Origin: JBJXHB01 sp046160725
GTDB lineage: Bacteria; Pseudomonadota; Gammaproteobacteria; Burkholderiales; Burkholderiaceae_C
NCBI GenBank assembly: GCA_046160725.1
Contig: JBJXHB010000113.1
Location: forward strand, 1-6,639
Direction of reading: 5' to 3'
DNA length: 6,639 nt
Positions 1 to 6,416 of the stretch are shown piece by piece. The notes under the pieces are model-generated. The model was given only the letters and a program-made list of their open reading frames with translations. It ran no database searches and had not been told where the DNA came from. The position numbers were made by a program, and so were the translations under genes. How positions within the stretch are numbered: position 1 is the first letter of the stretch; each line of letters begins with the position of its first letter.

Positions 1-642
1 GTCGGTGACGAAGTCCTCGAACGCGGTCATCTCCACCGCCTCGGCCGAGATCTCGCCGGCCAGATGCGCGGGCACCACGATCACACCGTCGGCGTCGCCG
101 ACGACCACGTCGCCGGGGAACACCGGCGCGCCGCCGCAGCCGATCGGCACGTTCAGGTCGATGGCCTGGTGCAGCGTGAGATTGGTCGGCGCCGACGGAC
201 GCTGGTGGTAGGCCGGCATCGCCAGGGTGGCGATCTCGGCGCTGTCGCGGAAGCCGCCGTCGGTGACCACGCCGGCCACGCCGCGCACCATCAGCCGCGT
301 GACCAGGATGCCGCCGGCGGAGGCGGCGCGGGCGTCGCCGCGGCTGTCCATCACGAACACCGCGCCCGGCGGGCATTCCTCGACGCCTTTGCGCTGCGGA
401 TGGCCACGGTCCTCGAACACCTTCAGCAGGTTCAGGTCCTCGCGCGCCGGCATGTAGCGCAGCGTGTAGGCCGGCCCCACCATGCTCGGCGCGCCGGCCA
501 CGGGCGTCTGCAGGGGACGCACGCCCTGGATCGCCTGGTTGCGCAGGCCGCGCTTGTACAGCGCGGTCGCCAGGGTGGCGGTGCTCACGCCCTGCAGGCG
601 CTGGCGGATGACGGGGTCGATCTCGGGGGTCGGCATGTTCAT
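1..642 (-). CDS. RraA-family protein, probable HMG-aldolase/decarboxylase-like lyase (3' end outside window)
   Basis: This reading frame starts at an ATG at 642 and stays open for 214 codons to the window edge, so the C-terminus is missing. The family includes E. coli RraA, an RNase E inhibitor, and metal-dependent 4-hydroxy-4-methyl-2-oxoglutarate aldolases that also decarboxylate oxaloacetate. The visible aldolase-type motif is G111-X20-R132-D133-X2-E136, inside a GGFRDSAE segment. A GDADGVIVVP strand typical of the fold follows at 182-191. With 214 residues already present it is longer than E. coli RraA (about 160), which fits the long catabolic subfamily. An in-frame ATG two codons downstream (636) is an alternative start, and the ribosome-binding site is weak (AGG, about 9 bases upstream). 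It begins 20 bases after the sugar-acid dehydratase stop, so co-transcription is likely. I infer an aldolase or decarboxylase on a dehydratase-derived keto acid rather than an RNase regulator. The family call is firm; the substrate is unknown. Confidence 0.88.
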   Translation of the reverse strand, partial: MNMPTPEIDPVIRQRLQGVSTATLATALYKRGLRNQAIQGVRPLQTPVAGAPSMVGPAYTLRYMPAREDLNLLKVFEDRGHPQRKGVEECPPGAVFVMDSRGDARAASAGGILVTRLMVRGVAGVVTDGGFRDSAEIATLAMPAYHQRPSAPTNLTLHQAIDLNVPIGCGGAPVFPGDVVVGDADGVIVVPAHLAGEISAEAVEMTAFEDFVTD

Positions 643-662
643 GTCAGGGCCTGGCAGCGAGA

Positions 663-2402
663 TCAGTAGATCGACGGCTCGCCCACCGGCGCGCCAAAGC
701 TGGTTTCGAGGAAGTCGAAGTCGCAGCCCTGGTCGGCCTGCAGGATGTGGCGGCCGAACAGCCAGCCGTAGCCGCGCTGGTAGCGCGGCGGCGGCGGCAC
801 CCAGGCGGCGCGGCGGGCCTGCAGTTCTTCGTCGCTGACCTCGAGGTGGATGTGCCGCGCCGGCACGTCGATGCGGATGCGGTCGCCGGTTTTCAGCAAC
901 GCCAGCGGCCCGCCCACATAGGCCTCGGGCGCGCAGTGCAGCAGGCAGCCGCCGTAGCTGGTGCCGCTCATGCGCGCATCGCTCAGGCGCAGCATGTCGC
1001 GCACGCCCTGCTTGAGCAGCTTGGTCGGGATCGGCAGCATGCCCCACTCGGGCATGCCCGCGCCCTGCGGGCCGGCGTTGCGCAGCACCAGGATGTCGTC
1101 GGCCGTCACGTCCAGGTCCGGGTCTTCGCTGGCCGCCTTGAGCGCCGGATAGTCGTCGAACACCAGCGCGCGGCCGGTGTGCTGCAGCAGGCGCGGCGCC
1201 ACCGCGCTGGGCTTGACGATCACGCCATCGGGCGCCAGGTTGCCCTTGAGCACCGCGAGCGCGCCTTCGGCATAGATCGGCCGCGCCAGCGGCCGGATCA
1301 CGTCGTCGTTGAACACCTCGGCCCCCGCGATGTTGTCGCCCAGGGTGTGGCCGTTGACGGTCATGGCCTCGGGCTTGAGGTGCGGCGCGATGGTCTTGAG
1401 CAGCGCCAGCAGGCCGCCGGCGTAGAAGAAGTCCTCCATCAGGTACTTCTCGCCGCTGGGGCGGATGTTGGCCACCACCGGCACCTGGCGGCTCATCGCA
1501 TCGAAGTCGGCCAGCGTGACGGGCAGCCCGGCACGGCGCGAGATGGCGATGAGGTGGATGATGGCGTTGGTCGAGCAGCCCATGGCCATCGCGCAGGCGA
1601 TGGCGTTGTGGAAGCTCGCGGCGCTGAGCACCCGCGCGGGCACGAGGTCTTCCCAGACCATCTGCACCGCGCGGCGGCCGCAATCGGCGGCCATGCGGAT
1701 GTGGCCGGCATCCGCCGCGAGGATCGAGCTGGCGCCGGGCAGCGTCAGGCCCAGCGCGTCGGCAATGCCCATCATCGTTGCCGCGGTGCCCATGGTCATG
1801 CAGGTGCCGTGGCTGCGCGCGATGCCGGCCTCCATCTCGTGCCAGCTCTCGGCGCTGATGTTGCCGGCGCGGCGCTCGTCCCAGTACTTCCAGCCGTCCG
1901 AGCCGGACCCCAGCGGCTGGCCGCGCCAGTTGCCGCGCAGCATCGGCCCGGCGGGCAGGAACACGAAGGGCAGGCCCATGCTGAGCGCGCCCATCGCCAG
2001 CCCCGGCGTGGTCTTGTCGCAGCCGCCCATCAGCACCGCGCCGTCCACCGGATGGCTGCGCAGCAGCTCCTCGGTCTCCATCGCCAGGAAGTTGCGGTAC
2101 ATCATGGTGGTCGGCTTGACCAGGCTCTCGCTCAGCGAGATCGCCGGCAGCTCGATCGGGAAACCCCCGGCCTGCAGCACGCCGCGCCTGACGTCCTCCA
2201 CCCGCTGCTTGAAGTGCGCATGGCACTGGTTGGCATCGCTCCAGGTGTTGACGATGGCGATCACCGGCTTGCCCATGAAGTCCGCCGGGCCGTAGCCCAT
2301 CTGCATCACGCGCGAGCGGTGGCCGAACGAGCGCAGGTCGTCGGGCGCGAACCAGCGTGCGCTGCGCAGGTCGGCCGGGGTCTTGTGGTGGGCAGGTGTC
2401 AT
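663..2402 (-). CDS. IlvD/Edd-family sugar-acid dehydratase (L-arabonate/D-xylonate dehydratase-like)
   Basis: Predicted 579-residue cytoplasmic Fe-S dehydratase that would convert an aldonic acid to its 2-keto-3-deoxy acid. It resembles the Rhizobium L-arabinonate dehydratase in length and along its whole sequence. Three cluster or metal cysteines fall where expected: C60 (SDANQC), C128 (GGCDKTTP) and C201 (SHGTC). K130 corresponds to the metal-bridging carbamylated lysine of that enzyme, and S479 in SDARMSGT to its catalytic serine. Other family segments are GCSTNAIIHL (275-284), YLMEDFFYAGG (320-330), LKGNLAPDG (385-393) and PEAYVGGPLA (492-501). The usual GPKGxPGMPE loop is one residue short here, reading GPQGAGMPE (444-452). 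The frame remains open upstream to 2909, but that extension runs antisense through dctP and lacks homology. The ATG at 2402, or alternatively 2411 (582 residues), gives the family length. Neither start has a strong ribosome-binding site. Exact substrate (arabonate, xylonate, fuconate or other) cannot be fixed from sequence. Confidence 0.93.
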   Translation of the reverse strand: MTPAHHKTPADLRSARWFAPDDLRSFGHRSRVMQMGYGPADFMGKPVIAIVNTWSDANQCHAHFKQRVEDVRRGVLQAGGFPIELPAISLSESLVKPTTMMYRNFLAMETEELLRSHPVDGAVLMGGCDKTTPGLAMGALSMGLPFVFLPAGPMLRGNWRGQPLGSGSDGWKYWDERRAGNISAESWHEMEAGIARSHGTCMTMGTAATMMGIADALGLTLPGASSILAADAGHIRMAADCGRRAVQMVWEDLVPARVLSAASFHNAIACAMAMGCSTNAIIHLIAISRRAGLPVTLADFDAMSRQVPVVANIRPSGEKYLMEDFFYAGGLLALLKTIAPHLKPEAMTVNGHTLGDNIAGAEVFNDDVIRPLARPIYAEGALAVLKGNLAPDGVIVKPSAVAPRLLQHTGRALVFDDYPALKAASEDPDLDVTADDILVLRNAGPQGAGMPEWGMLPIPTKLLKQGVRDMLRLSDARMSGTSYGGCLLHCAPEAYVGGPLALLKTGDRIRIDVPARHIHLEVSDEELQARRAAWVPPPPRYQRGYGWLFGRHILQADQGCDFDFLETSFGAPVGEPSIY

Positions 2403-2577
2403 GGCGGGCATGTGGTTGGCGTCGCGAGTGTCGCTCGGCCTTGACGCGCAGGCCTGACCGCCGTCATCGCCGCCATGGCCGGCTTCGGGTATTTCGCAGG
2501 GACAAGCGGCCACGTCGGCATCCCACAATCCCGGACCGGCGCCGCCTGGGCGACCCCCCGAACAAGGAGACACCGAC
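2403..2577. promoter_or_regulatory. Divergent control region between dehydratase and TRAP operons
   Basis: This 175-base gap separates the two divergent operons and must hold both promoters if they are transcribed as inferred. A weak sigma-70-like pair for the plus strand is GGGACA (2499-2504) and CACAAT (2524-2529), with a long 19-base spacer. It would start transcription roughly 40 bases before dctP. No convincing minus-strand promoter was found. Two nearly concentric inverted repeats, an 8-base palindrome CAGGCCTG (2449-2456) and TGACG/CGTCA arms (2442-2446 and 2462-2466), could be an operator. A palindrome CCGGACCGG (2531-2539) overlaps the expected transcript start. In DNA this GC-rich, short palindromes occur by chance, so only the regional role is well supported. 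Confidence 0.5.
2564..2570 (+). promoter_or_regulatory. Strong Shine-Dalgarno site of dctP
   Basis: AAGGAGA lies 7 bases upstream of the ATG at 2578. It is a near-consensus ribosome-binding site and by far the strongest in the window. It fixes the dctP start and fits high expression of a periplasmic binding protein. Confidence 0.85.
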
Positions 2578-3582
2578 ATGACCCCCTCACGCATCCGCCG
2601 TGCCGGCCTGACCCTGGCCGCAGCCGCCTGCCTGGCCGGACCGCTGCTGCCGGCCTGGGCCCAGGGCAAGACCGTGCTGCGCATCTCCACGCCGGCGGTG
2701 CCGGACGACTGGCACGCCAAGATGTGGACGGTGATGAAGGACGCGCTGGACAAGTCCGCTCCCGGCGAGTTCGACGTCCAGATCCACCTGAACGCCACGC
2801 TGTTCAAGCAGGGCACCGAGCCGGCCGCGATGGCACGCGGCAACCTGGAGCTGTCGTCGATCTCGGCCTTCGACATCGCCAAGCTGGTGCCGGAGATGTC
2901 GATCTTCACCGCCGGCTACATCGTTCGCGACCCGGACCACCAGCAGAAGGTGTTCAACGGCCCGATCGGCGACGAGCTGTTCAAGCTGGTGTCCGAGAAG
3001 ATGGACGTCACCGTGCTGTCCAGCATCTACCTCGGCACGCGCCAGGTCAACCTGCGCGAGTCGCGCAACGTGCGCACGCCGGCCGACCTGAAGGGCGTCA
3101 AGCTGCGCATGCCGGGCAGCAAGGAGTGGCTGTTCCTCGGCGAGGCGCTGGGCGCCACGGCCACGCCGCTGGCCTTCGGCGAGGTCTATCTCGGCCTGAA
3201 GACCGGCACCATCGACGGCCAGGACAACCCGCTGCCCACCGTGCGCGCGGCCAAGTTCTTCGAGGTGACCAAGCAGCTGGTGCTGACCAACCACCTGGTG
3301 GACGGCATCTTCATCGCCATCAGCAACAAGAGCTGGGCCGCGCTGAGCCCGGCCAACAAGGCCAAGGTCAAGGCCGCGGCCCAGGCGGCGGCGCAGTTCA
3401 ACAACGACAACCGCATCAAGGAAGAGGCGCAGATCATCGACTTCTTCCGCCAGCAGGGCCTGCAGGTGACGACACCGGACGTGGAGGCGTTCCGCCGCGC
3501 GGTGCAGGCGGCCTATGCGCCGTCGGACATTGCCAAGAGCTGGCCCAAGGGCCTGCTGGAGCGCATCAACGCCACCCGTTGA
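2578..3582 (+). CDS. dctP: TRAP transporter periplasmic substrate-binding protein (DctP family)
   Basis: Predicted 334-residue solute receptor that captures a carboxylate-bearing ligand in the periplasm and delivers it to the DctQM membrane subunits. Residues 1-28 form a Sec signal peptide, with RIRR followed by an Ala/Leu-rich core and a likely cleavage site at AWA|QG after A28. The mature protein of about 306 residues matches the family. Family segments visible include GTRQVNL (153-159), LKGVKLRMPGS (171-181) and TIDGQDNPLP (211-220). R177 lies at the position of the conserved arginine that pairs with the ligand carboxylate. The DGQDNP segment is the usual binding-site and dimer-side motif. 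The start is set by the strong AAGGAGA site. It is first in the dctP-dctQ-dctM-kinase operon and divergent from a sugar-acid dehydratase, so a sugar acid or related carboxylated sugar is the inferred ligand. Family membership is very secure; ligand identity is not. Confidence 0.95.
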   Translation: MTPSRIRRAGLTLAAAACLAGPLLPAWAQGKTVLRISTPAVPDDWHAKMWTVMKDALDKSAPGEFDVQIHLNATLFKQGTEPAAMARGNLELSSISAFDIAKLVPEMSIFTAGYIVRDPDHQQKVFNGPIGDELFKLVSEKMDVTVLSSIYLGTRQVNLRESRNVRTPADLKGVKLRMPGSKEWLFLGEALGATATPLAFGEVYLGLKTGTIDGQDNPLPTVRAAKFFEVTKQLVLTNHLVDGIFIAISNKSWAALSPANKAKVKAAAQAAAQFNNDNRIKEEAQIIDFFRQQGLQVTTPDVEAFRRAVQAAYAPSDIAKSWPKGLLERINATR

Positions 3583-3583
3583 A

Positions 3584-3610
3584 CGCCGGGCAGCCCGTGA
3601 CCTCCCGGCG
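3584..3610 (+). promoter_or_regulatory. Intercistronic hairpin between dctP and dctQ
   Basis: CGCCGGG (3584-3590) and CCCGGCG (3604-3610) form a perfect 7-base-pair GC stem with a 13-base loop. It begins two bases after the dctP stop codon. No T-run follows, so it is not a classical terminator. Such elements after a binding-protein gene commonly stabilise the upstream message or reduce read-through, giving more binding protein than membrane subunits. That role is inferred here. An alternative pairing of ACGCC (3583-3587) with GGCGT (3612-3616) is also possible. Confidence 0.4.
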
Positions 3611-3646
3611 CGGCGTCAACCGGACAAGGCAGAGCACGGGGCGTCC

Positions 3647-4195
3647 GTGCTGACGACCGCGCCCGGCCGGCTGGCGCGCCGCGCGGCCGATGCGGTGGGC
3701 GCCGGCCTGTTCGCCGCCATGTTCGGCGTGTTCCTGCTGCAGATCGTCGCGCGCTTCGTCTTCAACCGGCCGCTGCCGTGGACCGACGAGCTGGCGGTGG
3801 TGCTGTACCTGTGGCTGATCCTGTGGGCCAGCGCGCTGATGGTGCGCTCGCGCGAGCAGGTGGCCTTCGACCTGCTGTATCGGGCGCTCGGCCCGCGCGG
3901 GCGCCGCGCCATGCGCGCGGCCGGTGCCCTGCTGCTGGGCGGCCTGTGTCTGTGGGCCCTGCCCGGCAGCTTGGACTATGTGCGCTTCATGCACCGCGAG
4001 GGGACGCCGGTGCTGGGCTGGAAGTTCTCCTTCGTGTTCGCGCCCTTCGTGCTGCTGCTGGCCGCGCTGGCGCTGCGCAGCGCCTGGGCGCTGTGGCGCA
4101 CGCTGCGCCAGCCCGACGACCCGGACGACACGGACAGCACCGACCCGTCTGCCGGCGCCGCGCCCTCGGCCATGCCCGCCGGCCCGGCGCCATGA
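3647..4195 (+). CDS. dctQ: TRAP transporter small permease subunit (DctQ family)
   Basis: Small four-helix integral membrane subunit that pairs with DctM in the inner membrane. Hydrophobic segments are near residues 17-37, 48-66, 90-108 and 127-148. The family signature spans the end of helix 1 and helix 2: RFVFNRPLPWTDELAVVLYL (36-55), with the conserved Arg and the W-x-[DE]-E element. I chose the GTG at 3647, preceded by GGGG at 3638-3641. It gives 182 residues, normal for DctQ, and begins just before the first helix. The first ATG in the frame (3515) lies inside dctP and would add a non-homologous Arg-rich leader. The next ATG (3720) would delete most of helix 1. An Asp/Pro/Ala-rich hydrophilic tail (about 155-182) follows the last helix. 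The 64-base gap from dctP contains a GC hairpin. The stop overlaps the dctM start as ATGA. Confidence 0.9.
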   Translation: MLTTAPGRLARRAADAVGAGLFAAMFGVFLLQIVARFVFNRPLPWTDELAVVLYLWLILWASALMVRSREQVAFDLLYRALGPRGRRAMRAAGALLLGGLCLWALPGSLDYVRFMHREGTPVLGWKFSFVFAPFVLLLAALALRSAWALWRTLRQPDDPDDTDSTDPSAGAAPSAMPAGPAP

Positions 4196-5490
4196 CCACC
4201 GCCCTGGGGGTGCTGCTGGGCGTGCTGGTGGCGGCCATGCTGCTGCGGCTGCCGCTGGGCTTCGGCATGCTGGCGGCGGGCATCGCCTACCTGGGCTACA
4301 AGCGCCAGGACATGGGGCTGGTGGCCGAGCAGGTGGCCAACGGCCTGTACAACAGCTATGTGTTGCTGGCGGTGCCGCTGTTCGTGCTCGCGGCCAACCT
4401 GATGAACGCCGGCACCATCAGCGAGCGCATCTTCGACTTCTGCCGCCTGCTGGTGGGCCGGCTGCGCGGCGGGCTGGCGCAGGTCGACATCGCGGTCAGC
4501 GTGGTGTTCTCCGGCATGAGCGGCAGCGCCATCGCCGACGCCGCCGGGCCGGGCCTGGTGACCATCCGCCAGATGCTGGCCAAGCCCGGCTACACGCCAG
4601 GGTTCGCCGGCGCGGTGGTGGTGGCCAGCGCCACCATCGGGCCGATCATCCCGCCGTCGATCCCGATGGTCATCTATGCCATGGTTTCGGGCACCTCGGT
4701 GGGTGCGCTGTTCATGGGCGGCGTGGTGCCCGGGCTGCTGATGGCGGCGGTGCTGATGGTCACGGTGCACGTCATCGCCACGCGCCGGCAGATGCCGCGC
4801 GACGAGCCGGTGCCACGCGCGCAATGGGCCGGCCTGGTGGCCCGCGGCATCCTGCCGCTGAGCCTGCCGCTGGTCCTGCTGGGCGGCCTGTACAGCGGTG
4901 CCTTCACGCCCACCGAGGCCGCGGCCGTCGCGGCGCTGCATGCGCTGGTGCTGGCCGGGCTGGTCTACCGCGCGCTCAGCCTGCGGGCGCTGGCGGCGGT
5001 GTTCGTGGAGTCGGCACGCGCATCGGCCGTCATCGCCATCATCATCGCCGGCGCCTTCATGCTGAACTATGCGTTCGCGTCAGAGGGCACGCCGCAGCTG
5101 CTGGCGGCCTGGCTGGGCAGCCTGCACATGGAGCGCTGGCAGTTCCTGCTGCTGGTGAACCTGGCCTTCCTGGTGCTGGGCTGCTTCCTGGACACCGCCG
5201 TGATGCTGCTGGTGTTCGTGCCGATCCTGCTGCCGGCGGTCAAGGCCATGGGCATCGACCTGGTCCACTTCGGCGTGGTCATCGTCGTCAACATGATGAT
5301 CGGGCTGATCACGCCGCCGTTCGGCATGCTGCTGTTCGTGACGCAGGCGCTCACTGGCATCCGCATCGGCGACATGCTGCGCGAGGGCTGGCCCTTCGGC
5401 GTCGCGCTGCTGCTGCTGCTGCTGGCCATCACCCTGTGGCCGGCGCTGGTGCTGGCCCTGCCGCAGGCCATGGGCTACGGGCTGCGATGA
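4192..5490 (+). CDS. dctM: TRAP transporter large permease subunit (DctM family)
   Basis: Multi-helix inner-membrane subunit of 432 residues that forms the sodium- or proton-coupled translocation pathway. Its length and hydrophobicity pattern match the DctM family (usually about 425-435 residues, 11 to 12 helices or hairpins). Visible family elements are VPLFVLAANLMNAGTISERI (61-80), FSGMSGSAIADAAGPG (106-121), ATIGPIIPPSIPMVIY (147-162), GAFTPTEAAAVAALHA (236-251), LDTAVMLLVFVPILLP (333-348) and GLITPPFGMLLFV (371-383). The repeated S/T-P and PP segments in the two inverted halves are where this ion-transporter superfamily binds sodium and substrate. The start at 4192 overlaps the dctQ stop in ATGA, and there is no good independent ribosome-binding site, so translation is probably coupled. 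The frame stays open further upstream to 3778, but that part is a shadow of dctQ. Its own stop overlaps the kinase start. Confidence 0.95.
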   Translation: MTTALGVLLGVLVAAMLLRLPLGFGMLAAGIAYLGYKRQDMGLVAEQVANGLYNSYVLLAVPLFVLAANLMNAGTISERIFDFCRLLVGRLRGGLAQVDIAVSVVFSGMSGSAIADAAGPGLVTIRQMLAKPGYTPGFAGAVVVASATIGPIIPPSIPMVIYAMVSGTSVGALFMGGVVPGLLMAAVLMVTVHVIATRRQMPRDEPVPRAQWAGLVARGILPLSLPLVLLGGLYSGAFTPTEAAAVAALHALVLAGLVYRALSLRALAAVFVESARASAVIAIIIAGAFMLNYAFASEGTPQLLAAWLGSLHMERWQFLLLVNLAFLVLGCFLDTAVMLLVFVPILLPAVKAMGIDLVHFGVVIVVNMMIGLITPPFGMLLFVTQALTGIRIGDMLREGWPFGVALLLLLLAITLWPALVLALPQAMGYGLR

Positions 5491-6416
5491 GCGCCGAGGT
5501 CGTCTGCCTGGCCAGCTTCAATGCGGATCTCGGCATCCGCATCGCGCGGCCGCTGCGGCGCGGCGAGACCGCCCCGGGCCGCGGCTTCAGCATCGGCCCG
5601 GGAGGCAAGGGCAGCAATGCGGCGGTGGCCTGCGCCCGCCAGGGCGCGCGCGTGGCGGTGCTGGCCTGCATCGGCGACGACGCCCACGGTGCGCTGGCGC
5701 TGCGCACCTGGCAGGCCGAGGGCATCGACACCGAGGCCGTGCGCCACCACGCGGACCTGCCGACCGGCGTGGCCCTGATCCAGGTCTTCGACGATGGCGA
5801 CAACGCCATCGCGGTGGCCGCCGGCGCGAACGCGGCGCTGGATGCCGCGGCTGTGGATGACGGCGCCGCGCTGATCCGCGGCGCCCGCGTGGTGATGGCC
5901 AGTTGCGAGGTGCCGTTGGATGCGGTGCAGGCGGCTTTTGCACTGGCGCGCGCGGCCGGCGTGGTCACGCTGCTGAACCCGGCGCCGGCGATGCCGCTGC
6001 CCGACGCCCTGCTGGCGCTGTGCGACGTGCTGACGCCCAACCGCGGCGAGCTGCTGGCGCTGGCCGGTGCGCCAGCGTCATCCGGTGACATCGACGCCGC
6101 CGCCCGGGCCCTGCAGGCGCGCGGTGCCGGGACGGTGGTGGCCACGCTCGGACCCGATGGCTGCACGGCCTGGCCGGCCGGCGGCACCGCGGTGTCGCTG
6201 CAGGGCCACCGGGTGGCGGTGGTCGACACCATCGGCGCCGGCGACTGCTTCAGCGGCACCCTGGCCGCGGCGCTGGCACGGGGGCTCGGCTGGCCGCAGG
6301 CGCTCCGCCGGGCCAATGCAGCCGCGGCACTGTCGACCACCGGTACGGGCGCCCTGGGCGGCATGCCCAGCGCCGGGCAGGTCGACCAGCTGCTGGCAGG
6401 CGCCGCGCCGGCCTGA
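5487..6416 (+). CDS. rbsK: Ribokinase-family (PfkB) sugar kinase
   Basis: Predicted cytoplasmic ATP-dependent sugar kinase of 309 residues, the same length as E. coli ribokinase. Substrate-side features are SFNADL (10-15), with N12 and D14 at the sugar-hydroxyl positions, GPGGKGSNAAVACARQG (37-53, PfkB signature 1) and E141. Catalytic and ATP-side features are NPAPA (164-168), TPNRGE (183-188) and DTIGAGDCFSGTLAAALA (247-264, signature 2). The latter includes the GAGD anion hole and D253 as the predicted base. In ribokinases I recall, the TPNxxE loop usually reads TPNETE or TPNEHE, so Arg at 186 is a small departure. The ATG overlaps the dctM stop (ATGA), making this the last gene of the transporter operon. 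It is therefore likely to act on the imported compound or a product of it. Ribose, deoxyribose or another pentose is plausible, and 2-keto-3-deoxy acid kinases belong to the same superfamily. The symbol reflects family resemblance, not a proven substrate. Confidence 0.85.
   Translation: MSAEVVCLASFNADLGIRIARPLRRGETAPGRGFSIGPGGKGSNAAVACARQGARVAVLACIGDDAHGALALRTWQAEGIDTEAVRHHADLPTGVALIQVFDDGDNAIAVAAGANAALDAAAVDDGAALIRGARVVMASCEVPLDAVQAAFALARAAGVVTLLNPAPAMPLPDALLALCDVLTPNRGELLALAGAPASSGDIDAAARALQARGAGTVVATLGPDGCTAWPAGGTAVSLQGHRVAVVDTIGAGDCFSGTLAAALARGLGWPQALRRANAAAALSTTGTGALGGMPSAGQVDQLLAGAAPA

Noticed and set aside
747..2444. Long plus-strand open frame (565 codons) opposite the dehydratase
   Set aside because: The translation is His/Arg/Ala-rich with no recognisable domain. 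It mirrors a well-conserved dehydratase on the other strand and is a typical high-GC antisense shadow.
2441..2469. TTGACG at 2441-2446 as a plus-strand -35 box
   Set aside because: No acceptable -10 hexamer occurs 16-18 bases downstream (TCATCG or neighbours). The hexamer may instead be part of the inverted repeat.
3924..5486. N-terminal 521 codons fused in frame upstream of the kinase
   Set aside because: This stretch is an out-of-frame shadow of dctQ and dctM, low in complexity and rich in Arg, Ala and Gly. The kinase begins at the ATG at 5487, giving the exact family length.
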